Below are positions 43,007 through 54,556 of a stretch of DNA of 64,000 bases, piece by piece (the stretch's first letter is position 1; every line of letters begins with the position of its first letter). This DNA is from Sphingomonas aurantiaca. GTDB taxonomy: Bacteria; Pseudomonadota; Alphaproteobacteria; Sphingomonadales; Sphingomonadaceae. The stretch lies in NCBI RefSeq assembly GCF_003050705.1, contig NZ_QAOG01000001.1, positions 913,105 through 977,104 on the forward strand, written 5' to 3'. The notes beneath the pieces were generated by a model, which was not told where the DNA came from, did no database searches, and was given only the letters and a program-made list of their open reading frames with translations. Both the position numbers and the translations under genes were made by a program.

Positions 43007-44248
43007 ATGGATTTTCGCTGGACCGGCGGCACGTCCGCACGGCAAGGACGCGGGGTGTTGACCGTCATCGCCCTCATGGCCGGCTGGCTGGCGAGCGTGC
43101 CCGCCTGGGCGGCGACCGTGCAGAGCGTCGCGATCAGGGACGGGCGTATCGTGATCCGGTTCGACGAGGCGGTCGGCGATGCCGCCAGCCGCGTGCTGAC
43201 CGGGCCGCGCCAGATCGCGGTCGACGTGACTGGTGCGACGCCGGGTCGCGAGGTCGCGGCGCGCGGGCTGGTGACTGGCGTGACGCAAATGCGCAGCGGG
43301 CGCTCGGGGATGCGGATGGTGTTCGATCTCGCCGAGCCGGCGATCGTCACCGATGGCGGGTTCGATTCCGACGGCCGCGAACTCACGCTCGCGTTGCGCA
43401 CGGTCGACGACGACCAGTTCGCGGAAGCGGGAATTGCAGGGCCGCTCAACTTCTTCCCGTTCAATTTTGGCGCGGCCTCGCGGCCCAGATACAAGGTGTC
43501 GGTCGCGGTGCCGCCCAAGGCGCGCGGGGTCCGGCTGCCGCGCGTGGACGGCGACGACACGCGGCCACTGGTGGTGATCGATGCGGGGCATGGCGGTGTC
43601 GATCCGGGTGCGATCGGGCCGAACGGGCTGCGCGAGAAGGACGTGACTCTCAAGGTCGCCAAGGCCATTCGCGATCAATTGCTGGCATCGGGGCGCGTGC
43701 GCGTGGCGCTGACGCGCAGCGACGACCGCTATCTGATCCTGCGCGAGCGGTACGGCGTTGCGCGGCGGCTGAAGGGCGATCTGTTCATCTCGATCCACTG
43801 CGACAGCACCGGCACCGAGACGGCGAGCGGCGCGACCGCGTACACGCTGTCCGAGGTGGCGTCGGACAAGGAGGCAGCCCGGCTGGCGGCGCGCGAGAAC
43901 AAGGCGGACGTGATCTCGGGCGTAAACCTGGGCGAAGCGCCCGCGGACGTGTCGTCGATCCTGATCGACCTGACCCAGCGCGAGACGATGAACGCGTCGG
44001 CGACGTTTGCGCGGTTGCTCGGGCGCGAGGCCAAGCCGCTGATGCCGCTGAAAGCGAACTTCCACCGGATGGCGTCGCTGATGGTGCTGAAAGCGCCGGA
44101 CATGCCGTCGATCCTGTTCGAGACGGGATATATTTCGAACCCGCAGGACGCCGCGTTCCTGGATAGCGCCGAGGGGCGGCACCGGATCGCGGAGAGCGTG
44201 ACGCGCGCGGTCGAGGTCAATTTCGCGCGGCGGATGGCCGTGCGGTAG
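43007..44248 (+). CDS. N-acetylmuramoyl-L-alanine amidase (AmiC type, AMIN + Amidase_3)
   Basis: This 413-residue exported amidase cuts the bond between MurNAc and the stem peptide, allowing daughter cells to separate. It has a signal sequence (VIALMAGWLASVPAWAA), an AMIN domain (about 35-150, VQSVAIRDGRIVIRFDEAVG), a linker, and the Amidase_3 domain. The first zinc His is His 195 in VVIDAGHGGVDPGAIG, the Glu is in the GLREKDVTL block, the second His in LFISIHCDS, and the catalytic Glu in SILFETGYISNP. The EnvC-like protein at 6380-7552 is a plausible activator. ATG 43007 gives the signal peptide. Confidence 0.94.
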   Translation: MDFRWTGGTSARQGRGVLTVIALMAGWLASVPAWAATVQSVAIRDGRIVIRFDEAVGDAASRVLTGPRQIAVDVTGATPGREVAARGLVTGVTQMRSGRSGMRMVFDLAEPAIVTDGGFDSDGRELTLALRTVDDDQFAEAGIAGPLNFFPFNFGAASRPRYKVSVAVPPKARGVRLPRVDGDDTRPLVVIDAGHGGVDPGAIGPNGLREKDVTLKVAKAIRDQLLASGRVRVALTRSDDRYLILRERYGVARRLKGDLFISIHCDSTGTETASGATAYTLSEVASDKEAARLAARENKADVISGVNLGEAPADVSSILIDLTQRETMNASATFARLLGREAKPLMPLKANFHRMASLMVLKAPDMPSILFETGYISNPQDAAFLDSAEGRHRIAESVTRAVEVNFARRMAVR

Positions 44249-44273
44249 GGTTTGGGGAGGGGGCAGCCCCTTC

Positions 44274-44330
44274 TTGTTCTCCCGCGAAGGCGGGAGCCCA
44301 GTCTGGACTCCCGCCTTCGCGGGAGAACAT
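44274..44330. repeat. Palindromic repeat, family C
   Basis: Family C copy between the amidase stop and the OPT transporter start. Left CTTGTTCTCCCGCGAAGGCG, right CCTTCGCGGGAGAACA. The left arm has TTCTCC in place of GTCCCC, so both ends look alike. Confidence 0.9.
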
Positions 44331-44407
44331 ACCGGTTACGGTCGATACGGTTTCCTCTGACCGCACATCATGGCACATGTCGCCCAAATTGCTTTGAGGC
44401 TGACGAG

Positions 44408-46381
<1,974 letters not shown>

Positions 46382-46386
46382 GAGGA

Positions 46387-46441
46387 TGTTTCCCCGCGAA
46401 GGCGGGGACCCAGACTGGGCTCCCGCCTTCGCGGGAGAACA
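46387..46441. repeat. Palindromic repeat, family C
   Basis: Family C copy directly behind the OPT gene and 12 bp before the family D copy. It reproduces the C-D pairing seen at 20045-20289. The gap 46382-46605 is made up almost entirely of these two elements. Confidence 0.92.
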
Positions 46442-46453
46442 CCGCCCGCACCC

Positions 46454-46598
46454 CGTGCTGAGTAGAGACCGAGTAGCTGCGTCAGCAGCGTATCGAGGGC
46501 TCGTATCGAAGCATGTGTGCCGCGCGCCACCCTGTCCTTCGATACGCCGTCTCGATACGCTCCTTCGGAGCTACTCGATGGCTACTCAGGACGAACGG
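46454..46598. repeat. Long palindromic repeat, family D
   Basis: Second family D copy (145 bp). The arms GTGCTGAGTAGAGACCGAGT and GCTACTCAGGACGAACGG pair through nested blocks. It closely matches 20141-20289, with differences mainly in the loop and at the tip (CTCCTTCGGAG here, CTGCGTTGCAG there). These are compensating changes that keep the hairpin. Confidence 0.92.
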
Positions 46599-46605
46599 CA
46601 ATAGT

Positions 46606-47889
46606 TCACAGCATCGCGGCGAGCATGTCCTTGATCGGCACGAACGCGAAGCCCACCGAGCTGTCCGCGATGCCGTACGGCATGAAGATCGTGTCGCCAT
46701 GCTTCAACGCGCCGCAGCTATAGACGACGTTGGGGACATAGCCCTCGCGATCCTGGTCCTTCGCGGCGAGGATCGGCTGCTTGGTGCGGCCGATCACCTT
46801 CGACGGATCGTCCTTGTCGAGCAGCACCGCGCCGATCGAATATTTGCGCATCGCGCCGACGCCGTGGGTCAGCAGCAGCCAGCCCTCGTCGAGCTCGATC
46901 GGCGGTCCGCAATTGCCGATCTGGACCAGCTCCCACGGATATTCGGGCGTCAGGATCTTCTCGCCATCGTCCCAGTCGGTCAGCGTGTCGGACTTGAGCA
47001 GGAACAGGTTCTCGCCGTCCTGCCGGCCGATCATCATATACTGGCCGTTCACCTTCCGCGGGAACAAGGCCATGCCTTTATTCCGCGCGGCGGGGCCGGT
47101 CATCGGCACGAGATCGAACGCGCGGAAGTCGCGCGTGCGCATCAGCTCGGACTGGATCACCGAGCCGTTATACGCGGTGTAGGTGCCGATCCATTCGTAA
47201 TCGCCATTCTCGTGCTGGAAGCGGACGATGCGGAGATCCTCAAGGCCCTTCGACTGCGCCTGCGTGATCGGGAAGATCACCGTGCCGCTCAACGTGCTGT
47301 CGCGGTGGCGATAGACGGTGACGGGGCCGATCGGCATCTCGTCCTCGCCGCTGCCGACCGCGTCGGTCGCGGTTGCGAACGGCGGCTCGGGCGCGAGCTT
47401 CATCTGGTTTTCGCAGGTGATGATGCCTTCGCGGAACGCAACCGACGAGATGTGACCCTCGCCGACCGCGCGCAGGCTCATCAGGATGCGCATCGAGCCC
47501 GGCGGCATCCCCGACTGGTCGAAATGCGGCACCGCGCTCGGGTTCATCAGAGCGGCGGCGGCGTAGCTGTATTCGTGACAGAAATACGCACCGATCAGCT
47601 GGCGCTTCTCGTCGCCGATCTCCGCGCCGTTCAGCCCGAGCATATCCTCGATCTGATCGTAGCGCGTCATGAAGACGCGCCGCGTTTGCCAGTGGCGTGC
47701 CTCGAAATCCTTCAGCACGACCTCAAGCTGCGCGCGCGCCTGCGCAGGCGACATTTCCAGCACTTCGCCGACGAGCCGCTCGGTACGGCTCGGCGCGCCG
47801 CCATGACCGGCCCATGCGATATGGAACGGCCGGACGACGACACGCGAAGGGTCCGCGTGCAGCCGCAGCTGGTGGTTGAACAGATCCAT
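46606..47889 (-). CDS. Glycoside hydrolase family 130-like protein (mannoside phosphorylase type)
   Basis: This 427-residue protein matches the GH130 five-bladed beta-propeller group, which phosphorolyses or hydrolyses beta-mannosides. Recognisable parts are DSTLSGTVIFPITQAQSKGL, RFQHENGDYEWIGTYTAYNG, KNEG-type block GMALFPRKVNGQYMMIGRQD, and LTHGVGAMRKYSIGAVLLDK. The start is ATG 47889; the frame extends 30 nt upstream. The next gene on the same strand, 64 bp upstream, encodes a two-domain glycosyltransferase, so the two may make and recycle the same glycan. The linkage is not readable from the sequence. Confidence 0.85.
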   Translation of the reverse strand: MDLFNHQLRLHADPSRVVVRPFHIAWAGHGGAPSRTERLVGEVLEMSPAQARAQLEVVLKDFEARHWQTRRVFMTRYDQIEDMLGLNGAEIGDEKRQLIGAYFCHEYSYAAAALMNPSAVPHFDQSGMPPGSMRILMSLRAVGEGHISSVAFREGIITCENQMKLAPEPPFATATDAVGSGEDEMPIGPVTVYRHRDSTLSGTVIFPITQAQSKGLEDLRIVRFQHENGDYEWIGTYTAYNGSVIQSELMRTRDFRAFDLVPMTGPAARNKGMALFPRKVNGQYMMIGRQDGENLFLLKSDTLTDWDDGEKILTPEYPWELVQIGNCGPPIELDEGWLLLTHGVGAMRKYSIGAVLLDKDDPSKVIGRTKQPILAAKDQDREGYVPNVVYSCGALKHGDTIFMPYGIADSSVGFAFVPIKDMLAAML

Positions 47890-47953
47890 CGTAGCAGTGC
47901 CCCGCGTCGTTCCACTCAACGCGCCGTCAAGACCGGGACCCGCTCAGGTCCGG

Positions 47954-50224
47954 CTAGGCGACGACGCGGGTGGCTCCTGCCACGCTTTGCGCTGCTTTAG
48001 ATACCCCTGAAATGGCGCAACTTGCGAGTTGCAGTGCCAAAATCGACTCGGCACCCTGGTTTCGGTTGAGCCCGGTCGGCATCAGGCCGTCATAGCAGCC
48101 GCCATCCGCAACGCTCGCGAGCGGCAGATCGAGGTCGTTGACGCCGAGGAACCAGCCATAGGCACGCAACGCCTCGTCGCGCCAACGAACGTCGCCGGTC
48201 GCGTCATAGGCGGCCGCGCACGCGTCGACGGTCGCCTGCGCCTCGAGCGGCTGCTGGTCGAACTGCAACGGCTCGGCATAGGGCCGGTTGAAGCTCTCCG
48301 ACCCGACCGCGCGGAAGCGGCCCTCGGGCGAGGTCTGCTTGGCGACGATCCAGTCGAGCGTGGCAAGGCCGCACTCGATCAGGTCCTGACGCCCCAGCGC
48401 CTGGCCCGCACGGATCAGCGCCTGTGGGAGACGGGTGTTGTCATAGGCGAGCACGATCTCGAACCACTGCCATTCGGGGCGGCGTGCCTTGGCGAGCAGA
48501 TCGAGATGAACCTTGGGGAACGCCTCGAGGATCGACAGCGACAGCTGGTGGCCGGGCTTGGCCTCGAGCATCGCCGCGGCGCCGAGCATCGCGAACGCCT
48601 GCGCGCGAAGGCTGCCGAGTTCGAGCGCCATCGACGCGGTCGAATCGAACATCGCGGTCGCCCAGTCACGGTGCTTGGCGGCCTGCGCATCGCGCGCGGT
48701 GACGCCGAGCGACCAGAGCGTGCGGCCGTTCGAGTCCTCAGACCCCGCATCCTCGCACCAGGTGCGATCGAAGTTCATGAAGTTGCGGAAACGGCGCGTG
48801 TCCGGGTTCCAGGCATATTGCACGAACGAGGCGTAGATCGTCATCCACTTGTCGCGCGCCACGTCGTCGAGACCGGGTATCGCGCTCATCAGCATCAGCG
48901 CGCGGCAATTGTCGTCGATGCAATAGCCGTGGCGGCGATCGGGGACCGAGTAGATCGAATGCTGGAGCATACCGGTCGAATCGCTCATCCGCTCGACTGC
49001 GGCGAAATCGGGCGTCAGCATCTTCAGCGGCGCCGGCACCTTGGCGAGGCGAAACGGGCGCGCCGCGACGATCGCACGGATCTCCGCCATCATCGCCTCG
49101 GCGAGCTTGGGCCAGATCATCGTACGGCCGCGCGCATACGCACGCTCGGCCAGCCGGTTGCGATCGCGGTCGTTCGACATCAGCGCGTCGATCTCACGTG
49201 CGAACGCATCGACATCGCCGAACGGCACGAGCACGCCGTGGCCATCCGCGAGGATTTCGGTCGCGTGCACGTAGGGGGTCGAGATCACGGGCTTGCCGAC
49301 GCCGATCGCGTAGCTGAGCGTACCCGACGTGATCTGCGCGGGGTTGGTGTACGGCGTCACATAGACGTCAGCCGCCTGCAGATAGTCGAGCAGTTCGCCA
49401 TGTTCGAGGAACGCGTCGACGAACGTGACATTGTCGGCAACGCCCTTGTCGGCGGCGAGCGCCTTCAGCTTGTCGCGATACTTCTCGCCTTCATGCGCGA
49501 CAAGGTTCGGATGCGTGGCGCCGAGCACGACGTACAGCAGATCGGGGTGCTTCGCGATCACCGCGGGCAGTGCGTTGATGACCGTCTCGATCCCCTTGTT
49601 GGGGGCGAGCAGGCCGAACGTCAGCATGACCTTGCGGCCATCCCAGCCGAACTTGTCCTTGAGCGTCGCGGGATCGAGCAGGTCACGATCGGGCACGCCG
49701 TGCGGGATCATGACGACCTGGCGCGGGTTGGCGCCGTAGACGCGCTGCAGGATGTCGCGGCCACGCTCGGCCATGACCACCACGCGCGCGGCGCGGCGGA
49801 GCAGGCCTTCGAGCACGCGACGCTGGTCGGCGTTGGGCTTTTCGAGGATCGTGTGCAGCGTGACGATCACCGGCAGCGTCGTGCGATCGAGCAGCGCGAG
49901 GATATGCTCGCCGGCGGGGCCGCCGAAGATGCCATATTCGTGCTGGAGCCAGATCGCCTGCGCGCCGCTCGCCTCGATCTTGCGTGCGGTGTCGATATAG
50001 GCCGACAGCTCTGGCTCGGGGATCGTGCCGGTCACTTCGGCGGGGTAGTCATATTTGCCGGGGTGATCGTCCATCGCGTAGACGTCGACGGCGATCTCGG
50101 GATAGCGCGCGCGCATGGCCGTGAAAACGTCGGTCGTGAAGGTGGCGAGCCCACACTGTCTCGGCAGAAAATTGCCGATCAGCGCCAGTCGCGCGATATT
50201 CCCACCGTCCGCCGGTTTCACCAT
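47954..50224 (-). CDS. GT4-type glycosyltransferase fused to a C-terminal alpha-helical (alpha/alpha-barrel-like) domain
   Basis: This 756-residue protein has an N-terminal GT-B domain (about 10-400): IGNFLPRQCGLATFTTDVF, WLQHEYGIFGG, VIPHGVPD-type block VVMIPHGVPDRDLL, GLLAPNKGIETVI, and the donor site ITSGTLSYAIGVGKPVISTP. The C-terminal part (about 420-740) is helical with repeated aromatic/acidic blocks (RHGYCIDDNCRALMLM, FRNFMNFDRTWCEDAGSED, RPYAEPLQFDQQPLEAQATV), resembling glycan-processing (alpha/alpha)6 barrels. Together with the GH130-like gene it suggests a mannan-type oligosaccharide or polysaccharide pathway. Start 50224 (MVKPADG) is chosen; an upstream start at 50278 is possible. 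Confidence 0.85.
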   Translation of the reverse strand: MVKPADGGNIARLALIGNFLPRQCGLATFTTDVFTAMRARYPEIAVDVYAMDDHPGKYDYPAEVTGTIPEPELSAYIDTARKIEASGAQAIWLQHEYGIFGGPAGEHILALLDRTTLPVIVTLHTILEKPNADQRRVLEGLLRRAARVVVMAERGRDILQRVYGANPRQVVMIPHGVPDRDLLDPATLKDKFGWDGRKVMLTFGLLAPNKGIETVINALPAVIAKHPDLLYVVLGATHPNLVAHEGEKYRDKLKALAADKGVADNVTFVDAFLEHGELLDYLQAADVYVTPYTNPAQITSGTLSYAIGVGKPVISTPYVHATEILADGHGVLVPFGDVDAFAREIDALMSNDRDRNRLAERAYARGRTMIWPKLAEAMMAEIRAIVAARPFRLAKVPAPLKMLTPDFAAVERMSDSTGMLQHSIYSVPDRRHGYCIDDNCRALMLMSAIPGLDDVARDKWMTIYASFVQYAWNPDTRRFRNFMNFDRTWCEDAGSEDSNGRTLWSLGVTARDAQAAKHRDWATAMFDSTASMALELGSLRAQAFAMLGAAAMLEAKPGHQLSLSILEAFPKVHLDLLAKARRPEWQWFEIVLAYDNTRLPQALIRAGQALGRQDLIECGLATLDWIVAKQTSPEGRFRAVGSESFNRPYAEPLQFDQQPLEAQATVDACAAAYDATGDVRWRDEALRAYGWFLGVNDLDLPLASVADGGCYDGLMPTGLNRNQGAESILALQLASCAISGVSKAAQSVAGATRVVA

Positions 50225-50369
50225 ACCCTGTCCCTCGTTTGAGCGCGCACTTCTGGGAAAACCCGGTCGCGCGTTCAATTAAACGGTTCAGCTAGCATAA
50301 AGTTTCATCACATACTGCAGTGCAGCATAGTAAACTTGCCAACATGGATTAGTATGGATCGATCATGGG

Positions 50370-50846
50370 TCAGCCGCGTCCGCGATAGGAAGCGACACCC
50401 TGGTCGGGCAGCCACAGATCCTGCGGCGGTGCGCTCGACTGCCAGAACACGTCGATCGGGATCCCGCCGCGCGGATACCAATAGCCGCCGATGCGCAGCC
50501 ATACGGGCTTCATCTCGTCGAACAGCCGCTCGCCGATGCCAACCGTGCAATCCTCGTGGAAACCGGCATGGTTGCGGAAGCTGCTGAGGAACAGCTTCAG
50601 CGACTTCGACTCGACGATCGTCTCGCCCGGGACATAGTCGATCACGAGATGCGCGAAGTCGGGCTGGCCGGTGACGGGGCACAGCGACGTGAACTCGGGC
50701 GCCGCAAACCGCACGAGATAGGTCCGGCCGGGCCGCGGGTTCGGAACATAATCGAGCACGGCCTCTTCTGGAGAGGCGGGAAGGGCGCTGTTCTGGCCAA
50801 GATGCAAAGGGTTCTGTGGGTTATGGGGGTTCTGGGAAGCGGTCAT
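50370..50846 (-). CDS. queF: NADPH-dependent 7-cyano-7-deazaguanine reductase QueF
   Basis: QueF reduces the nitrile of preQ0 to preQ1 in queuosine synthesis. The 158-residue protein is the short (YkvM-like) form. The thioimide-forming Cys 56 and the catalytic Asp 63 lie in [20 protein letters not shown]. The NADPH/substrate block is [20 protein letters not shown]. The first 15 residues are an Asn-Pro-rich repeat (QNPHNPQNP) that may not be translated; TTG 50807 is an alternative start. It is head-to-head with the photolyase gene. Confidence 0.94.
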   Translation of the reverse strand: MTASQNPHNPQNPLHLGQNSALPASPEEAVLDYVPNPRPGRTYLVRFAAPEFTSLCPVTGQPDFAHLVIDYVPGETIVESKSLKLFLSSFRNHAGFHEDCTVGIGERLFDEMKPVWLRIGGYWYPRGGIPIDVFWQSSAPPQDLWLPDQGVASYRGRG

Positions 50847-50866
50847 ACGCCGCCATGTAGGATGCG

Positions 50867-52423
50867 ATGACGCGCAAGAAAACCACACTCGTGCCGATCC
50901 TCGGCGACCAGCTCACGATCGACCTCGCCGTGCTGCGCGGGCAGGATCCCGCGACGACGATCGTGCTGATGATGGAGGTCGACGACGAGACGACCTATGT
51001 CCGCCATCACAAGCGCAAGATCGCCTACATTCTCTCGGCGATGCGGCATCATGCGGAGGCGTTGCGCGAGAGCGGGTGGACGGTGGAATACACCACGCTC
51101 GACGACCCGGACAATGCGGGGAGCTTCACCGGCGAGATCGCGCGCGCCGTCGCGCGGCACGACCCCGAGCGGATCGTCGTCACCGAGGGCGGCGAATGGC
51201 GCGTGATGGCGATGCTCGAAAGCTGGGAGACGCTGTTCGGCATCCCCGTCACGATCCGCAGCGACGACCGGTTCCTGGCGAGCCATGCCGATTTCGAGAC
51301 CTGGGCGGCGGAGCGCAAGTCGCTGACGATGGAATGGTTCTACCGCCAGATGCGGACGCGCACCGGGCTGTTGATGACCGACGGCAAGCCCGAGGGCGAT
51401 CGCTGGAACTTCGACAAGGAGAACCGCAAGCCCGCGAAAAACGACCTGCTGATGCCGCGCCCGCTGGTGTTCAAGCCGAATGCGATCACGGCCCAGGTGC
51501 TCGCGCTGGTGGCCGACCGGTTTGCCGAGCATCCGGGGAGCCTCGACGGGTTCGACTATGCGGTGACTGCCGAGGATGCCGAGCGGCAGGCGGCGAACTT
51601 CTTCAAACACGCGCTCCCGCAGTTCGGCGATTACGAGGATGCGATGCTCACCGGAGAGCGGCACCTCTGGCACTCGATCCTGTCGCCCTACATCAATTCG
51701 GGGCTGCTCGATCCGCTCGATCTGTGCCGCCGCGCGGAAGCGGAATATCGCGCCGGGCGGGCGCCGCTCAACGCGGTCGAGGGCTATATCCGCCAGATCA
51801 TCGGCTGGCGCGAATATATGCGCGGGATCTACTGGCGCGAGGGACCCGATTACGTCGAGCGGAACTTCCTCGACCACCACCGCGAACTTCCCGGCTGGTA
51901 CTGGACGGGCGAGACCGACATGCATTGCCTGCGCGAGGCGATCGGGCAGACGCTCGAGACCGCGCATGCGCACCACATCCAGCGGCTGATGGTGACGGGC
52001 AACTTCGCGCTGCTGATCGGCGCCGATCCTGCCAAGGTCCACCAATGGTACCTCGAGGTCTATGTCGACGCGTATGAATGGGTCGAACTGCCCAACACGC
52101 TGGGGATGAGCCAGTTCGGCGATGGCGGGCTGCTGGGCTCGAAGCCGTATATCTCGTCGGGCGCGTATATCGACCGGATGTCCGATTATTGCGGGACATG
52201 CCGGTACAAGGTGAAGCAGCGGATCGGGCCCGATGCGTGTCCGTTCAACGCGCTGTACTGGGATTTCCTCGCGCGGCACGAGGACAAGCTGGGACGCAAC
52301 ACCCGGCTGGCGATGCCGTATCGCAACTGGCACAAACAGACCGAGGCGGACCGCGACGCGACGCGCGCGCAGGCCGCGCAGTTTCTCGCCTCCCTCGACG
52401 CGAGCGGCCCCGCTGGCTACTGA
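50867..52423 (+). CDS. phrB: FeS-type bacterial cryptochrome/photolyase (PhrB-like)
   Basis: This 518-residue protein belongs to the FeS-BCP photolyase group. Agrobacterium PhrB of this group repairs (6-4) photoproducts and carries FAD, a lumazine antenna and a 4Fe-4S cluster. The four cluster Cys are visible: Cys 354 (DMHCLREA), Cys 442 and 445 (DYCGTCRYK) and Cys 458 (DACPFN). Each is shifted by four from the known PhrB positions. Family blocks include [32 protein letters not shown] and [14 protein letters not shown]. The start at 50867 is only 20 bp from the divergent queF start. A sulfurtransferase gene follows after 23 bp. Confidence 0.95.
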   Translation: MTRKKTTLVPILGDQLTIDLAVLRGQDPATTIVLMMEVDDETTYVRHHKRKIAYILSAMRHHAEALRESGWTVEYTTLDDPDNAGSFTGEIARAVARHDPERIVVTEGGEWRVMAMLESWETLFGIPVTIRSDDRFLASHADFETWAAERKSLTMEWFYRQMRTRTGLLMTDGKPEGDRWNFDKENRKPAKNDLLMPRPLVFKPNAITAQVLALVADRFAEHPGSLDGFDYAVTAEDAERQAANFFKHALPQFGDYEDAMLTGERHLWHSILSPYINSGLLDPLDLCRRAEAEYRAGRAPLNAVEGYIRQIIGWREYMRGIYWREGPDYVERNFLDHHRELPGWYWTGETDMHCLREAIGQTLETAHAHHIQRLMVTGNFALLIGADPAKVHQWYLEVYVDAYEWVELPNTLGMSQFGDGGLLGSKPYISSGAYIDRMSDYCGTCRYKVKQRIGPDACPFNALYWDFLARHEDKLGRNTRLAMPYRNWHKQTEADRDATRAQAAQFLASLDASGPAGY

Positions 52424-52446
52424 CAGGGCAGCAAAAGGAGCCGGAT

Positions 52447-53277
52447 ATGGACGCGTTGGTGACCACCGAATGGCTGGCGAGCGAACTGGGCGCGAATGAT
52501 CTCAGGATCGTCGACGCGACCTATGCCGAGGGACGCGACGCGGCCGCGGAATATGAGGCGGCGCACATTCCCGGCACGGTGTTCATAAACCTTGCCGAGC
52601 TGCGCGATACCGACAGCGACCTGCCGAACATGCTGCCGTCCGCGGAGAAGTTCGCGAGCCGGATGCAGACGCTGGGCCTGGGCGATGGCAGCCGGATCGT
52701 GCTGTACGACAGCTCGCCCTGGCACACTGCGGCGCGCGCGTGGTGGATGCTGCGGCTGTTCGGCGCGCACAATGTCGCGATCCTCGACGGCGGGCTGTCC
52801 AAATGGCAGGCCGAGGGGCGCGAGACGGCGTCGGGCAAGGAGACGCTGCGGCACCGCCACTTCACGACCTGGGCGGACCTCAAGGGCGTGCGCGACCTCG
52901 ATCAGATGAAGGCGAACGTCGAAAGCGGCGCGGAGCAGGTGCTCGACGCACGCTCGGCCGCGCGCTTTACGGGGGCGGAGGAAGACCCGCGGCCCGGTAC
53001 GGCGCCGGGGCATATTCCGGGCTCGAACAATCTGCCGCAGGGCGCGGTGTTCCACGCGGACGGGACGTGGAAGACCGGCGACGCGCTGAAGGCCGAGTTC
53101 GACAAGGCGGGCGTCGATCTGTCGAAGCCGCTCGTGATGACCTGCGGCTCCGGCATCACTGCGGCGGTGCTCGCATTCGGCGCGCATCTGCTTGGCAACG
53201 AGGCGGCGCTGTACGACGGCAGCTGGTCCGAATGGGGCGGCGACCCCTCGACTCCCAAGGCGACAGGAACGGCATGA
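52447..53277 (+). CDS. sseA: 3-mercaptopyruvate sulfurtransferase (rhodanese-type)
   Basis: This 276-residue protein has two rhodanese domains. The N-terminal one is catalytically inactive (VDATYAEGRDAAAEYEAAHI, RIVLYDSSPWHTAARAWWML). The C-terminal one carries the active Cys in the loop CGSGITA, which fits mercaptopyruvate sulfurtransferase and not thiosulfate sulfurtransferase. It moves sulfur from 3-mercaptopyruvate to thiol acceptors or cyanide. ATG 52447 has a GGAG-type site (AAAGGAG, 52434-52440). The stop overlaps the start of the next gene, a PLP sulfur enzyme, so both probably serve cysteine catabolism. Confidence 0.94.
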   Translation: MDALVTTEWLASELGANDLRIVDATYAEGRDAAAEYEAAHIPGTVFINLAELRDTDSDLPNMLPSAEKFASRMQTLGLGDGSRIVLYDSSPWHTAARAWWMLRLFGAHNVAILDGGLSKWQAEGRETASGKETLRHRHFTTWADLKGVRDLDQMKANVESGAEQVLDARSAARFTGAEEDPRPGTAPGHIPGSNNLPQGAVFHADGTWKTGDALKAEFDKAGVDLSKPLVMTCGSGITAAVLAFGAHLLGNEAALYDGSWSEWGGDPSTPKATGTA

Positions 53278-54485
53278 GCGATACGAACAAGCCGGTCGGC
53301 GATGCGACCAAGGTCGTGCTCGCCGGCCGTCGCAAGGAGTGGACGCGCGGGGTTGGAGAGGGGGGCATCGTCAGCCCGCCGGTCTGGCGTGCGTCGACGA
53401 TCCTCTACGATTCGGTCGGCCATCTTCGCGACAGCGCGACGCGCGATACGCATCACCGGCTGTTCTACGGCCGCAAGGGCACGCCGACGCAGTGGAGCCT
53501 TGCCGATGCGCTGACCTCGCTCGAGCCGGGCGCGGAGGGGACGTTCCTCTATTGCTCGGGCGTCGCGGCGATCGCGGCGGCGTTGCTGTCGGTGCTGTCG
53601 CCCGGCGACGAGCTGCTGCTGGTCGACAGCGCCTATGATCCGACACGCGGGATGGCGGGCGGGCTGCTCAAGCGGTTCGGGATCACGACGCGCTATTACG
53701 ACCCGATGATCGGCGCGGGCATCGCCGACCTGATCGGCGAGAACACGCGCGCAATCTTCATGGAAAGCCCTGGCTCGCTCAGCTTCGAGGTGCAGGACGT
53801 CCCCGCGATCGTCGCCGCCGCGAAGGCGCGGGGGGTGACGACGCTGCTCGACAACACCTGGGCCACCCCGCTGTTCTTCCCCGCGATCGAACGCGGCGTC
53901 GACCTGACGATCCTCGCCGGCACGAAATATGTCGTCGGCCATTCGGACGTGATGCTCGGATCGGTCACCGCCGGCCCCGGCCATTTCAAGAAACTGCGCG
54001 AGACGAGTTTCCAGCTCGGCCAGGTCGCGAGCCCCGACGATTGCTGGCTCGGCAGTCGCGGCCTGCGCACGATGGCGGTCCGCCTCGCGCAGCACCAGTC
54101 GAGCGCGCTCCAGATCGCCAAGTGGCTGCAATCGCGCCCCGAGGTCGCGCAGGTGCTCCATCCGGCGCTTCCCGGCTGCCCCGGCCACGACGTGTTCGTC
54201 CGCGACTTCAAGGGATCGAGCGGTCTCTTCTCGTTCGTGCTGAACGGCGGAGACGAGGCGGCGCGCGCCGCGCTTATCGACACGCTCGAGCTGTTCGGGA
54301 TCGGCTATAGCTGGGGCGGGTTCGAAAGCCTCGCCATCCCCGCCGACCCGCAGCGGTACCGGAGCGTCACCAGGCGTGATGCGGCGGGGCCGATGGTTCG
54401 CCTGCAGATCGGCCTCGAAGACCCCGCCGACCTGATCGCGGACCTCGAAGCCGGGCTCGCTGCGTTCGCGGCCTTGCGCGGCTAG
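53274..54485 (+). CDS. metC: Cystathionine beta-lyase (Cys/Met metabolism PLP enzyme)
   Basis: This 403-residue PLP-dependent enzyme splits cystathionine to homocysteine, pyruvate and ammonia. Family blocks are FYGRKGTPTQWSLADALTSL, LYCSGVAAIAAALLSVLSPG, VDSAYDPTRGM, TLLDNTWATPLFFPAIERGV, the PLP Lys in ILAGTKYVVGHSDVMLG, and YSWGGFESLAIP near the C-terminus. The last block favours the MetC side over gamma-synthases. ATG 53274 overlaps the sulfurtransferase stop. Together with sseA it forms a small sulfur amino acid unit behind the photolyase gene. Confidence 0.93.
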   Translation: MSDTNKPVGDATKVVLAGRRKEWTRGVGEGGIVSPPVWRASTILYDSVGHLRDSATRDTHHRLFYGRKGTPTQWSLADALTSLEPGAEGTFLYCSGVAAIAAALLSVLSPGDELLLVDSAYDPTRGMAGGLLKRFGITTRYYDPMIGAGIADLIGENTRAIFMESPGSLSFEVQDVPAIVAAAKARGVTTLLDNTWATPLFFPAIERGVDLTILAGTKYVVGHSDVMLGSVTAGPGHFKKLRETSFQLGQVASPDDCWLGSRGLRTMAVRLAQHQSSALQIAKWLQSRPEVAQVLHPALPGCPGHDVFVRDFKGSSGLFSFVLNGGDEAARAALIDTLELFGIGYSWGGFESLAIPADPQRYRSVTRRDAAGPMVRLQIGLEDPADLIADLEAGLAAFAALRG

Positions 54486-54556
54486 GCGCGGCAGTTAGCT
54501 GCGGTTCAGGACGCGTCGCGTAGGGACCCGAACTCCGGGATATTCGGGAGGTTCGT

